From the NCBI GenBank assembly GCA_028753945.1, contig JAPNXP010000002.1, positions 14,181,124-14,245,123 of the forward strand: a DNA stretch of 64,000 nucleotides, given 5' to 3'. Shown here piece after piece: positions 1 through 35,072 of this stretch (the first letter of the stretch is position 1; each line of letters starts with the position of its first letter). The notes beneath the pieces are model-generated. The model made no database searches, was not told the DNA's origin, and saw only the letters and a program-made list of their open reading frames with translations. The position numbers were made by a program, and so were the translations under genes. This DNA is from Hexactinellida sp. DTS-2022. Lineage: Eukaryota; Porifera; Hexactinellida.

Positions 1-5
1 AAGAA

Positions 6-167
6 TTTACTTATACAGCGATCATCGCTATCACCGATCATCGGCGTTTGTATTAAAAAACCTGGCTAGTTTCTAGCGATGGTGTTTTTTATGAACATAA
101 AAAAAACAATCGCTAGAAACTAGCCAGGTTTCTTAATATAAACGCCGATGATCGCTGTATAAGTAAA
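6..167. repeat. Foldback (long inverted repeat) element
   Basis: The left arm starts TTTACTTATACAGCGATCATC and the right arm ends with its reverse complement at AAGTAAA (161-167). The arms also share a block with CCTGGCTAGTTTCTAGCGAT (about 61-81) and its complement at 111-130. A T/A-rich loop separates them. The left arm carries about 16 extra bases that look like a small internal duplication of the GATCATCG part. This is the form of a MITE or foldback transposon. No clear target duplication was found. Confidence 0.8.
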
Positions 168-1032
168 CTCTTATCAAAACTACACTTTATACTGTCTACA
201 ACATTAAATCACATATACTAAGTATTTCCACAGTAGACCACATTGTTTATTCAATAAGGGGTTCCCTGTTAATTTTTCGGGTACGAATTCAGACAATAAC
301 AATTCCGATGAGAATATGTATGGACTACACTTCCTTTCAAATTATATCCTCTTTAGTTGGTACTTGCCTGTGATCGGTCGTTTGTTTCCAAAGTATTAAC
401 AGTAAACTATAATCAATTCAAATTATACTCACTATATACCATGCAACTTGTGCTTGAACTTTTGAAAGCAATCAAATTTTAAAAGAAATCAAAATGTTTA
501 TGTGTGCAGAGCACATACTTTTCTCGACTATATAATTATAATTAATTAATTAATTAATTAATTACAATGATACCCACTGGAGGATCACGGAAGTGGAACT
601 AAACCAATTTTTTACCATACATGGGCATGTTCACAAGTGGCACTTAATGTTTTTAACCAAAGGTTTCTCATATCTGTTTGTTTCCTATTTGATTTACTTC
701 CCAGTTTTTTGTTGTTAATACATAATTTATTGCTTCAGATAATAAATCTTTTATTTATAGTTCTATCAACTTATCCTAATAACTTTTGTTAGAGGAAATA
801 ATTACCTCTTTGATAAGGAATATGGAAACGAATCCATATAGGTCATGGTAGATTACAAGGATAACTGTGATTATATTTTACAGAATAAAGTTCAACAAAA
901 CTTGAGCAATACATACTAATACTGAATAAGGAACTAAACTACACTACCCTGAAATCCTGAATGAGTTTGGAATTGTAAGTTCCTGAGTTACAATAATTAC
1001 AGAAAGTTGAGTTGTTTGCCTACTGTAAACTC
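168..1032. other. 3' flank of filamin; AT-rich, no gene seen
   Basis: AT-rich sequence with a TTAA-type microsatellite at about 541-565. On the minus strand, candidate polyadenylation hexamers AATAAA lie at 726-731 and 750-755, about 280-310 bp past the filamin stop. No other coding signal was seen. Confidence 0.5.
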
Positions 1033-4011
1033 TCAATTGTCACTAGTAACTATGTTGAATGGACTCCCAGGTATGTGATCGCCGTGCCATTTGACATTAA
1101 TGGTTGTTTTACCAGGCTCGGGTAGAGCGTAATTCACATTGAATGTAAAATCACCATTGTGTTTCACGGAGACAAAGTCACAAGGAGAGTTGGGTCCACA
1201 TACGCCTACCTCCAACAGCCCACACCCTCCAGCGTCCTTTGCATCGATCGCGAATGTGCCTGTCTCATCTATGCCCATTGGGATGCACTTAGACGCATCC
1301 GGGGGTCCTCGACTCACTGGTACAGAGAAAGGAGAGGATTCAATCGGTCTGTCGCAGAATGTAATATTAACATCGTACACACCAGCTCTCTCTGGCGTAT
1401 AGCTGAGCTTGAACACATTGTTGCTCTGTGGTTCTATCAATATATTGATCTCTTCCGGTCCGTCAATCGACACTCCAAGAGATCCCTCTCCTGCCTTTGA
1501 TAATTCTACGAAGAATTCAGTTGGAGTTTTTTCTACTCCCTTTTCCAACCCTGGCCCGTATGCTTTAACTCCTGATGGATCACATATACCGACACTGTAG
1601 GGACTCTCACATACCTCTACATCGGCAAGATAGATTGACACTTCGTGCACATCAGCTTCTGTTGGGATATAACTAATTTCAAACTTGTCCTTGTCAACGT
1701 TCTTCATTTCTGTTTGTATCTCTTCCCCAGAATGTGTGTTTATAATTTTAATTTTTAAGTCTTCAGCCTCAAGGCCTCCTGTTTCGACGATAAATTCTGT
1801 CACTTCATTTTTGAAATTTCCTTTATTTTCTAGTCCAGGTCCATAAACCTTGATCCTGCTTGGGTCTAATACCTTTATTTCACAGGGTAGTGGACATCCG
1901 CCATAGTTTATGTTGAGTTTATGGACTCCACCCGTTTTAGGCTCAAACTCCACTTTCTGAGCTGTCTCACTGGAACGTGTGACATTTGTTGGGACTCTTT
2001 TTCCATTTGGGTCGACGAGGTTAGCAGTCATTGTGTTTTTCCCAGAATCAGAGGAGTCAACAACGACATGAGTTGGTTCATTTACGTAGGCAATGCGGAG
2101 CGCAGGGCCACTCAGTTTTAGAGAATCTAAATCGCTTAGAGTAACCAAGAAAGGAGAACCAGGTATATCGTGACCTTCCATTTTGATTGTCACATTGTAA
2201 TCGCCCGGTTTCGTTGGCACATACGAGCCCTGTAATTTCCCACCCTCTGCTGTGGGAGTAACTTCGAATTCCTTTTCCCCGTCCGGTCCTTCTACCGAAC
2301 ACTTGAAGTCTCCTTCTCCAGCTTTAGATACGTCGAGAAATACTTCTGCAGGCTCCTTCATTCTGGCACCTTCTCCATCGATACCACTTCCGCTTGCTAC
2401 TACTTTTGATGGGTCAAATACCTTGACTGTGAACGGACTGTTGTTCACTTCTTTATCATTGAATTTTAATGCTATTCTATAATCCCCTGCTTGTTTAGGA
2501 GTATAGACTACGTCACAGGTACCATTCCCATTATCGTTATATTCCGCTTCACACTTGGTTGGTCCTTCCAGTGTCATATCAAGATTGCCGAACCCGGCGG
2601 CCCTAGTATCAATACAGAATGCCAATGGTTCGTTTACGATTCCCTTTTCTACCCCTTTGCCTGTAATTTTGACCTTTGTAGCATCTGCTTCCTTGAGAGG
2701 TAGTACTTGCACTGAGAATGGTGATTTGGAGACTTCTTCATTATCGAACAGAACTTCGATATTATACTTTCCCGGGTATCGGGGAGTATACTCCACATTT
2801 ATCAGCCCTTTGTCATTTCGGGTAACGTCGATCTCTTCTGGTGTTAGCACTCCATCTGGGCCGTCAATTGTAATGCGAACGTCGCCTTCTAGGTCATTAG
2901 TGTCGATACAGAACTTAGTTGGCTTGTGAGAATCAAGCTTATTGCTTTCTACTCCTTCGCCGTATACTCTAATTTTGCTAATATTACTTGCTTTGCCTTG
3001 TTGTACAAACGTACAGAAGGGCGATCCCTTCACTGGGTTACCGAATGTAACGTGCACCTGATGTTCTCCCGTTTCACTGGGATTATATTGACAGACGTAT
3101 GTCCCGTCAGCTGCCTGCTCAAGCTTGATTGGCACGCTGCCATTTTCAGAGTCTAGCACTTTTACGCGGGGCACGCGATGAGTGGCTACAGCTGTCGCAT
3201 CGATATTGAAATGGGTGGGCTCCCCAGATTTCAAATCCTGGGACTCTACTCCAGGCCCGTACACCTTGACTCCGTCTATTACCGGCAGTGGCTTTGTCAG
3301 CTTTGCATCAATGAATTCGGAGAGGTAGGTCATCATTGACTTTTCGTCAATGTTAGGATTAGCAATATCTTCAGGATTCATGAGTTTTGGCACGTCCAGG
3401 AATTCGTTTGCTTGTTCGACCCCTTCACGTACGTTCTCAAAAGCGTCGGCTGATTTCAGGGAATCGGCATCGGGGAATAACCCAGGTGCTATTTCGTCAC
3501 AAAGCGCTGCCAACCGCAACCCATCAGTCCAATCGCTTGTCAGATTTTTAGGTGGTCCGACCGGGCGATTTTTCAATTTATCTTGCAGCCATTTCAGCAA
3601 AGCTTGTTTGGGAGTCAATCCTGAATTATCTTTAAATCCTAAACTGATCTGGTAATGCAAGATGAGAGTCCACACTAGTCCTAGAATAAGCTTGAGGTTT
3701 CCGTCTAATATTTCTGAGCTTCTTATGTTCACTAATTTTACTTTTTCCTTCATTAAGAAGTCCAATGATTGCTGAACGTTTTCCAACTTTTGAGCTCGAA
3801 CTTTTGGATTCTTGTTGTACCTTCCAATTTTCTTCTGCGAAAGAATCTCCAGTAGCATGATCAGTTTAATTCCATCTGAAAAGCCCTCACCCAACGTGTC
3901 AAAATTTGTGTTATTCACTTTCAACTGTTCATTGCACCACCTCGTGAATGTTTTTTCTTGTACTTTTTTCCATTCATCGCTAACGACTGCATCTCCATTG
4001 ACGAATGCCAT
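1033..4011 (-). CDS. FLN: Filamin, intronless, two CH domains plus eight Ig repeats
   Basis: Actin cross-linking protein of 992 residues. Residues about 15-120 and 132-238 are tandem calponin-homology domains, the usual actin-binding head (the first has FTRWCNEQL and FSDGIKLIMLLEIL). From about residue 245 there are eight filamin-type immunoglobulin repeats. Most open with a GPG-type strand (VYGPGVES, VYGEGVES, AYGPGLEK) and close with the SPF motif (KGSPFCTFV, SKSPFSVQV, PGSPFLVTL). The eighth lacks the usual opening strand and ends the protein. Human filamins have 24 repeats and Dictyostelium filamin has six, so this is a short form. No hinge is obvious. The whole frame is open without introns. 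The start is the first ATG of the frame and is followed closely by CH1. A TATA box lies 86 bp upstream. Identity is secure; orthology to a given filamin class is not. Confidence 0.95.
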   Translation of the reverse strand: MAFVNGDAVVSDEWKKVQEKTFTRWCNEQLKVNNTNFDTLGEGFSDGIKLIMLLEILSQKKIGRYNKNPKVRAQKLENVQQSLDFLMKEKVKLVNIRSSEILDGNLKLILGLVWTLILHYQISLGFKDNSGLTPKQALLKWLQDKLKNRPVGPPKNLTSDWTDGLRLAALCDEIAPGLFPDADSLKSADAFENVREGVEQANEFLDVPKLMNPEDIANPNIDEKSMMTYLSEFIDAKLTKPLPVIDGVKVYGPGVESQDLKSGEPTHFNIDATAVATHRVPRVKVLDSENGSVPIKLEQAADGTYVCQYNPSETGEHQVHVTFGNPVKGSPFCTFVQQGKASNISKIRVYGEGVESNKLDSHKPTKFCIDTNDLEGDVRITIDGPDGVLTPEEIDVTRNDKGLINVEYTPRYPGKYNIEVLFDNEEVSKSPFSVQVLPLKEADATKVKITGKGVEKGIVNEPLAFCIDTRAAGFGNLDMTLEGPTKCEAEYNDNGNGTCDVVYTPKQAGDYRIALKFNDKEVNNSPFTVKVFDPSKVVASGSGIDGEGARMKEPAEVFLDVSKAGEGDFKCSVEGPDGEKEFEVTPTAEGGKLQGSYVPTKPGDYNVTIKMEGHDIPGSPFLVTLSDLDSLKLSGPALRIAYVNEPTHVVVDSSDSGKNTMTANLVDPNGKRVPTNVTRSSETAQKVEFEPKTGGVHKLNINYGGCPLPCEIKVLDPSRIKVYGPGLENKGNFKNEVTEFIVETGGLEAEDLKIKIINTHSGEEIQTEMKNVDKDKFEISYIPTEADVHEVSIYLADVEVCESPYSVGICDPSGVKAYGPGLEKGVEKTPTEFFVELSKAGEGSLGVSIDGPEEINILIEPQSNNVFKLSYTPERAGVYDVNITFCDRPIESSPFSVPVSRGPPDASKCIPMGIDETGTFAIDAKDAGGCGLLEVGVCGPNSPCDFVSVKHNGDFTFNVNYALPEPGKTTINVKWHGDHIPGSPFNIVTSDN

Positions 4012-4096
4012 TCTGTTTGGGAGCTTTGGACTGTTTATTTTCTATAGCTAGGAACAAGATGTACTCGTTTTATTTAGTTAAATAGCTAAGTGACTT

Positions 4097-4104
4097 CTTT
4101 TATA
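4097..4104 (-). promoter_or_regulatory. TATA box of filamin
   Basis: TATAAAAG read on the minus strand, 86-93 bp upstream of the filamin ATG. The three kinase genes in this window have a TATA box at a similar distance, which supports real promoter function. Confidence 0.55.
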
Positions 4105-5064
4105 CAAAATGTAAATTAGCAATACGTATTATACTGTACACATATACGTATATACTAAGAAATTTCAATGTACTTTCACAATTGACAAGAGTAAGCATCA
4201 ACCTATACAATGCATACAATCTATTTGCAATGTTTTATTGAATCATTGCACTTAATGAAAAGGTACTTATTTGGACTTTATTTCGCTCTTTTCGGCGTAA
4301 TTGGATGGATGCTGTGGTAGAAACATATGATGTTGCATGAATCAGTACTATTTCAGTACTGGATTTATGGCCTACTTCTCTTGGAAACGATAAAGTCATT
4401 AAATTAAATTAAATTGTACATTAATGTGGTTTATTATTCTAAGATGTTATAACTTATATGGACTAGACAAATCTGTGCTGAATACAAATTGAACTATGCA
4501 CACGGTATTTGGTTGATTATGCCTCACAAAAACTACTAAAAGAATAATCTAACTCGAACTAGTTGTTGGTGAACTTTTCATTTGTATTGGACGGACTTCC
4601 TTCTCTCTACATAAAAACTGGACATTACAAATACAAATAATAATATACTTTGTGACCCTCCTAACACATAAGTAATAAATTTTTGGCAAAATATTGTAAA
4701 TACCTTCATATGCTATATTTCTATGTGAATAATGTTCATATATTCTTAGCAGCTCATGTGAGACTCTGAAGTATAGAGTTTCATTTAAAGGAACGCATAT
4801 AAAGGATTTTATAATAGAATTAAGAACTCCTGAGTGACTTAGGTATCAACGATGTGATGGTTTTAAATTTAATTAACAAGATATGTATTACATAAATCTA
4901 AGTGAGCTAATCAATGCTGCAGCGTCTTATACTGGCATTAAAGTTGAAGAATTATGAATTTTCGAATAAGTGTACGTATGAGCTTTACAAGGTTCTAATA
5001 AACGAATTTATTTATTCTAACTGTGTTAATTAATTTGATTATTTTAAAATATATGTAGAGTAGA
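4105..5064. other. AT-rich spacer upstream of filamin
   Basis: No coding region, RNA gene or clear repeat was recognised. The stretch is AT-rich with short direct repeats only. Confidence 0.4.
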
Positions 5065-5072
5065 TCCTAGTT

Positions 5073-5370
5073 CAGGGTTCCGCAAACTTTCATTTATATC
5101 AGGCCACATAATCTTACAAAATTTTCCTCAGGCCGAAAACAATATCGAGAAATTTTTCGAAATTTAGAACAAACCTATTATGTTGTTGTAATACTAGAAC
5201 TATACTAATTTCTAAGCAAAAAGTGCATAAAGTACTCTAGTACAGGCCAGATGAAAATTAGAAATGTCTCTCAGGCCACACATGATACAAAGTTCCATTG
5301 GGCTATCAGGCCACACATAAGGCTGTTTCAGGCCGCATGCGGCCTGAAAAACCTAGTTTGCGGAACCCTG
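5073..5370. mobile_element. hAT-type MITE, copy 1, perfect 8-bp target duplication
   Basis: The ends are CAGGGTTCCGCAAACT and AGTTTGCGGAACCCTG, an inverted repeat of hAT type. It is flanked by an exact 8-bp duplication TCCTAGTT at 5065-5072 and 5371-5378. The interior has repeated CAGGCC words and the hairpin CAGGCCGCATGCGGCCTG near the right end. It has no coding capacity. A second copy lies about 400 bp away in the opposite orientation. Confidence 0.93.
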
Positions 5371-5762
5371 TCCTAGTTAGTACAAACACGTTTAATGCGA
5401 AATTCCGCATAAGGCGAACAATTTTAAAGTTTCCTTGGTTTGTGTACTAACTAGGTTCTACTGTAGATTCAAAACTCTTCTAAATTATACTTATTTAGTG
5501 GCGTACAGTTGCAAAATGCCGCCCCCGTCCAGGCTTGGGATAATATTTAGCTGCAGTCTTTTCTCTAAAAAAGAGAGAGAGCCTCAGGTGGACTATTAGA
5601 GAATATAGAAATAATGTCGCACTTAAGGCTAAAATTTCCCGGCCTCTAGAATTATTCGATTGGTAATTGTAAATGTTATTTATTTAGTTTAATGTATTAG
5701 CTATTATTTACAAAAAAAGCTAATCTCTAGCTCTCATGGTATTCTTATAGCTTCCTATATAT

Positions 5763-6090
5763 CAGGGTTCCGCAAACTAGTTGTTTCAGGCCGCATGCGG
5801 CCTGAAACAACCTTATGTGTGGCCTGAGAGCCCAATGGAAATTGTATCATGTGTGGCCTGAGAGACATTTCTAATTTTAATCTGGCCTGTACACATATAC
5901 ACACTGATTAATGTACTACTAAACAGTAAAGTTTATGCACTTTTTCTTAGAAATTAGTATAGTTCAAGTATTACAACAACATAATAGTTTTGTTATAAAT
6001 TTCGAAAAATTTCTCGATATTGTTTGCGGCCTGAGGAAAATCATGTTAAGATTATGTGGCCTGATATAAAATACAGTTTGCAGAACCCTG
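5763..6090. mobile_element. hAT-type MITE, copy 2, inverted relative to copy 1
   Basis: The ends are CAGGGTTCCGCAAACT and GTTTGCAGAACCCTG. The interior matches the reverse complement of the 5073-5370 copy, including the GGCCGCATGCGGCC hairpin, now at the left end. The flanks CTATATAT and GTATACAT agree at 6 of 8 positions, so the target duplication is decayed and this copy is probably older. Confidence 0.9.
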
Positions 6091-6263
6091 GTATACATCC
6101 TTAGTATTTACGTAGGGGCAATTTTTTTTTGTATAAACTATAAACTAAATTACGAAACACCAATGGTAATATACAGTGTACTCTCGTTAAAAACCCCCCA
6201 CGGTACGCAACTGTGCATCCATAACTAATTAACTAGCATCAATAGCTAGCAAGCGGAGACTAT

Positions 6264-9200
6264 ATGCCTGTTAAGAGAGGCGTTGCAGCCAATAGACAAG
6301 CGCCTGTCGCCCAGAGAGGGAAGCCCGCGTCCCGCCCCGCCGTACCGGCCGCCGCTCCCGGGGCCAGAGGGACGGGAAAGCGTCCCTCTGGCTCCGTATC
6401 CTCCCGCGGGGCCGCCGGCCCGGGCAGGGGCGGAACTCGACCCGTGGCGGGGACGCAGCCCAAAGGCGCCCCTGCCACTCAGAAGGCAGAAGCTGCCAGT
6501 GAGCAACAGACAAAGCAGCAACAGCCCACGCAACAAGATGTCATGGCTACACGCATACAGTCATTTGTGAGAGCATACCTTTCCCGGTAACTACTGTTGT
6601 AATTAGTTTCCAACTAATGGATTAAAAATACATTCTACAGTGAACTCCCGTTATAACGAAGTCGGATATAACGAAGGAATTTACATGTCCCAAGCACTTT
6701 GTTATAACGAGAGTTACTGTATATTATACCATTATACTTTCATATTCCAACGTAAATTAAAACCTACGCTATAACATGATGCATAAGCAGGATATCAAAT
6801 ATGAATACATCTCTACTATATTGCTAAGTGCTAACTATATCCAATATGGATACATCTCTAGTACAGTGGATGCCGGTTATAAGCACATCGCCGGGTACAG
6901 CATATAAAGTGCTTATAACCGGCATAAATTATAAAGGGGTATATAGCAACCGTTTTCCAACATAGTGTTCTTATATCCGATATCTACTGTATATTGCTAT
7001 TAATTAAGTATATCCAATATGGATACAATACAATACTGCTGCCCTGTAGGAGACGGGTGGTGCGGCTGAGAGAGCAGCAGCGGGAGTACGACCAGCTGAT
7101 GGACAGCCTGCAGCAGGAGGCCTTCCTGCAGCTGGTGCGGCTGGAGCGAGAGGCGGCGGAGCGACAGGCCGAGAGGGAGGGCAGGGAGCGGCGCCGCAAG
7201 CAGGAGATTCTCCGCAGGAAGAAGCGAATGCTAGAAGCCGCGTTCGAGGGAGATAGCGACGAGATTAAGAACGTTAGCATTGTTATACGGTATGTGGGCT
7301 ATGTAGTTAGTGTTCGCAATTAGATCCTGAGTGAGGCCAGAGAGCAGTGCCTCTCGGAGGACGGGACAGCAGAGCCGCACCTGCTGCGGCGAGTGGCGCT
7401 CTCGCTGGTGGAGTGCGCCGACGCAAACGGGAACTCTCCTCTGTCCGAGGCGGCAGCCGGCGGGGCTGTCGGCGCAGTGGCGCTGCTGCTGGAGCTGGGG
7501 GCCGACCCGAACACCGTGGGGCAGTATGGGCGCACTCCGCTGTACAGGTTAGCCATAAGCTTGTTATTCATAGTACAGTGGCATTAGTTACTCTCAATTC
7601 TAGTAATCCATGGTATCTGTTAATTGCTTTTTATTCATCTATGTTTTGAGTTGGTTTTAGGTTACTCACAATTACAGTGCAACCTCTATGCGGGGAATTC
7701 TGGTCCATATTCGTTCATTTCCATACAAATGAAACCTCTATTAGCGGGGAAGTGGGGATGGGGGACCTTAATTTTCAAGGAGTTATTATCCCCATACAAA
7801 ATGACCTCCATAAATGGGGGAATGGGCAAATCCTAACAAAATACTGTTGAAAATGCAGAAAATTATACTGCATTTGACAGCATTTCTAATAGATCTACTC
7901 TGAAGTTCTACAGAACAAATATTTTCGATGACTACTCTAAAGTTTGTCAACAAATCGTCGACTGTAGAATGCTTACATATCAGCATTTAATTAAACTGTT
8001 AGAATATACAAATAGTAACTAGTAAATACCTTAATGGGGGTGTTGTCTGTATATACACTCCAACCTCCCTTATCCGGGCACTGTGTTCCGGAGGGTGCCC
8101 GTAACTCGGAATTTGCTCGAATCTGAGAAATACAATGACTGGTACACATGCAATTCCAAAGTGTCTAATTCATATTTTCTAAATTCATTAAAAATTTAAA
8201 CTGACGTTTTTAACGGGTTGTGGATAATTTAAGATATGTATCTGGTATATAACTTTGTCATTAAACTCCATTATTGATTAAATGAATACATATTTAGTTT
8301 GTCTTTACACCAAAAGGGTGCCTGGATCTGGGAGGTGAGTGTATTGTATAATGCGACCATATGTAGTGGTTATCCAATTGAAAATTATAACCGGGGAATG
8401 GGGGGCAAATCAAATTTTGCCCGTTCCATGCTCCCCCACGTATAGAGGTTGCACTGTATCAAGTATTATTACAGTCGAAATCGGGTTTTTTGCCACGGGT
8501 TTTTTTGCCTCCTTGCTTCTCCTTGTTTCTTCATAACCTCATAGCACTGTATAATGTTAAATACGGGTTTTTTTGCGTATCGGGTTTTTTTGCCTCTTTT
8601 TCCATGCATTTAGGGGGGCAAAAAACCCCGATTTCGACTGTACTATTAATTGACAATTATTATAATACTACTCATATAGTACCTTGTTTGGAGGGACAGA
8701 AAACTCTTTGTATTGCGAGAAATATCTGCATTTTCTTATTTACAAGTACATTAGACTCGTTAATTACCAATACGAACATCAGGGAACCGTCTAACTTAGA
8801 TTGTATTATCCAGGATTTCGTATTAACCGGATTATTAGCATGCATTTGCAAAGGTTAGGAGAATTATGCAACAGATGATGGTACAATTGTTGCAGTTTAA
8901 AAAGTTATTTGTATTCATGAATAGCATGTAATGTCAGATGCTGCGAAACAATTAAATGCAACTAATTTGATGTTAACATTAGCTAAGAGATGTTTTATTC
9001 TGAATGAGCCAGGCCATAAATAATTGCAACAAAATGTTATTCAATCAATAAGAGCTTATAGATTATTTATTAGTCGTCATTTAGAAAGTGCAATACCAAA
9101 TTTTTGTGGGTATTGAAATCACTATTTCTTAATATTAACATACTTTTCTAAGTATAATAATGAAATTAATGATTCCATTGTTCTATAACCACTCGAATTC

Positions 9201-11454
9201 TAATGTGTTCTACGTAATACTAAACATGCTTGATCTTTTGAAGTAATTACCATATCCTGACCAAATCATGTCCTAATCAGACACTGCTTAATTATTTTTA
9301 TAAACATATGAAATTATAATTTATTCAAATTAAGCTGAGGTGTATAACAGCATTTCCACTATTAGTTCCAATTTATACATGCTAATTCGACTCCTACGCA
9401 TATTCACTTATGAAAGGAATTCTTCAAAGAGCCATTTGTATCCATTAATAAATTAACCAAAATCATTAGATAGAAATTAATAATTTAAATTGTTATATCC
9501 AATTGCTAGTCACTCTCTCCATTTTAACTTTTCATAAAAGTTTGTCTGTTAGCTCTTTTCAATCCCAAACGCTAGGAGTCAACTGTTCAGCAAATTGTAT
9601 TGATTTGAATTAAATAATTAAGATTGAACTTATATCTATTGTTAGAATCTGCGTTTTACGGTTGAAAATGGTTGGGAATTCGTGATTAAGGGAGTAATTA
9701 ATTTATATTGCATTGTTTGTAAATCTTAGTTAATTCTCAATAGCTTACACTTGGTCACAAGCTACTGGTCTATCTATCCTAGGTCCGCGTTTGCCGGTCA
9801 CCAGGCCGCGTGCGAGTGCCTGCTCGGACAGGGCGCCGACCCGCGGGTGTACGCGGAGGACGGAGCTCTCCCGCAGCACATCGCGTCCAACGAGGAGCTG
9901 GGTCTCTTCCTGTCCGAGTGGGACCTCAAGGAGACCGAGAGGCTGCTGGGCGCCCTCTCGGAGCGGGAGGCGGAGAGGAGGGCGATAGAGGCAACTCACG
10001 AGCAGGAAGAGAAGGATATTATGCTTAAAGGTAGATTCGGGAAAGTATTGGTATTTATATAGCAAAGGATTCCAAATTTTCCAAAAATTATGCTCCAAAG
10101 GAGCGTCTCGCCTGGATAATTCCTTGGTCTAGGCTATACCATGGATAACATTTATTAACACTGGTGTTTGTAGTCACTCCAATGTTTCCATACAGTTATA
10201 GATGTGTTGTAAATAAATAATAATATTTGCCCTACCTTGTACTCATATTCTCATATTATGACAAATGTCTGACTGTATGTTGCAGGCATCGAGGAGCTGG
10301 AGAAGGAGTACAACGCGCGACAGCTGACGCTAACGAAAGCGCACGAGGAGCTGCAGAAGCGCATCTGCGAGCACGACACGCTCCTGGCGGAGGGACACGA
10401 CCGGACAGACCTGACCCTCCCGGCGATACAGGAGGCCGAGGGAGAGCTGGAGATGGCGAGGCTGCACTCAGAGGAATCTGCTCAGAGACTGCAGGCCGCC
10501 AGGATGGACCTCAGGGAGAGGGTGGAGGTGGAGGAAGGAAGTTAGTGTGTTAATAGTACATACGCTATAGTTAATACGTATATCATGCATCTGTTGATAC
10601 CCGAACGAGAAATGGTGAATTTCCAAATGGGCCAAATTCGATTAACCAATTTAAGGAATTCATTTGACAAAATTTGTTTACATCCTCGCTTGGCCCTTTG
10701 GTGAAATTTATTTTAACTCCAATTCACAATATATTAGTAGAACTGCTATAACATGATGAATGGGAGAATTGTGTTTACTCTTAGCGTTTCAATTACCGGT
10801 GTACATGTCTTGCGTTTATAGTCATATTCCTCAATAATACTCATTTGTAAACGACGTAGCTTATGGTGAATCTCTTTGTTTTTACCTCAAGTACTTAACT
10901 AAAGTTAATGTATATTTAATTATGAATGTCTAGGAGGGGCTGGCGTGGGTGTGAAAGCGAATATCCGCGAGTTAGACGAGATCCTAATGCGAGATGTCGG
11001 CAACAAGATCGGAGATAGCGGGAAATGGCCTCTCATCATCGACCCCTCTGGACAGGTCTCTATCTTCCTAAAGTACAGAGACACCAACTACATCGACATG
11101 TTCATTCCTTCGCACACACAAGTCGACACGGTCCGGATGGCTCTCCTCGGAGCCATTAGGTTCGGGAAAATGCTAGTCATAGACATGCGTGACGTAGACA
11201 TGTGGTACCAGGTAGCCGTCATGTTCGAACAGGTGCAGCCCGATCTCTTGGCGTCCCTCCTCTCTCGCGAAATCTTACAGCAGGAGAGGTACATGTCCCT
11301 GGTTAAGCCAGAGGATGGAGAGGAGTATCAGAAAGTTAACTTCATGCACGGACGGGTGCACAAGTTCAGTATCGCTGTTCTAACCAAGATAGCTTATCCG
11401 CCCGATGCTCTGCTGGACATACTCTATCCAATCTCTATTGTACTCCCGCAGTGA
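6264..11454 (+). CDS. IQANK1: IQ motif and ankyrin repeat protein (IQANK1-like), six exons
   Basis: Exons read as 6264-6586, 7050-7272, 7324-7547, 9783-10030, 10286-10540 and 10934-11454. They give 1794 nt (597 residues plus stop), with phases matching at every junction. Order of parts: a basic Pro/Gly/Ala-rich N-terminus; an IQ motif at the exon 1/2 border (ATRIQSFVRAYLSRR), a calmodulin-type site; a Glu/Arg/Gln-rich coiled coil in exon 2; ankyrin repeats in exons 3 and 4 (DANGNSPLSEAAAGG, LLELGADPNTVGQYGRTPLY, GHQAACECLLGQGADPRVY); a second coiled coil in exons 4-5; and a C-terminal domain in exon 6 with GKWPLIIDPSGQ. The order matches vertebrate IQANK1, which is poorly characterised and associated with ciliated tissues. 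Donors are mostly GTTAGC or GTTAGT. The exon 2 end is the least certain: a GTATGT donor after 7289 is possible but needs an unusual acceptor. Confidence 0.88.
6636..6721. mobile_element. Pogo/Tc1-type MITE (TATAACGAA family) in IQANK1 intron 1
   Basis: It begins TACAGTGAACTCCCGTTATA and ends ATAACGAGAGTTACTGTA, an inverted repeat closed by TA. The same family recurs at 43797-43970, 51374, 53853, about 55456-55979 and 63508-63623. Confidence 0.8.
6862..6991. mobile_element. MITE (TACAGTGGATGCCGG family) in IQANK1 intron 1
   Basis: It starts TACAGTGGATGCCGGTTATA and ends CCGATATCTACTGTA. A longer relative at 30950-31159 shares the interior (CAACCGTTTTCCAACATAGTG). It is non-coding. Confidence 0.8.
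7673..8458. mobile_element. MITE (TACAGTGCAACCTCTATG family) in IQANK1 intron 3, with a nested MITE
   Basis: The ends are TACAGTGCAACCTCTATGCG and CGTATAGAGGTTGCACTGTA. Inside, at about 8054-8343, lies a second element with ends TACACTCCAACCTCCCTTAT and GATCTGGGAGGTGAGTGTA. The inner family is also seen at 40586-40878 and, diverged, at 21413-21820. The nesting shows that the outer insertion is older. Confidence 0.8.
8470..8642. mobile_element. MITE (TACAGTCGAAATCGGG family) in IQANK1 intron 3
   Basis: It starts TACAGTCGAAATCGGGTTTT and ends CCCCGATTTCGACTGTA. The interior has repeated CGGGTTTTTTTGCCTC units. A near-identical copy lies at 38174-38333. Confidence 0.85.
8643..9782. other. Remainder of IQANK1 intron 3
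   Basis: AT-rich intron sequence with no coding signal or recognised repeat. It ends at the acceptor CTATCCTAG just before exon 4. Confidence 0.5.
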
Positions 11455-34999
<23,545 letters not shown>

Positions 35000-35072
35000 A
35001 ACACAACGATGCACTCAAAGATTACTCTTTCTTAGAACAATAGTTGAATAGTAGGCATACTTCACAATAAGT

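Noticed and set aside
541..565. TTAA repeat as a possible CRISPR or regulatory array
   Set aside because: It is a simple microsatellite; no spacer structure exists and the genome is eukaryotic.
2078..3655. Several open frames of 70-124 codons overlapping filamin
   Set aside because: They are alternative-frame shadows of the filamin coding sequence.
6271..6513. Four overlapping Pro/Arg/Gly-rich frames on both strands over IQANK1 exon 1
   Set aside because: They are shadow frames from GC-rich coding DNA; only the frame that leads into the IQ motif joins the later exons in phase.
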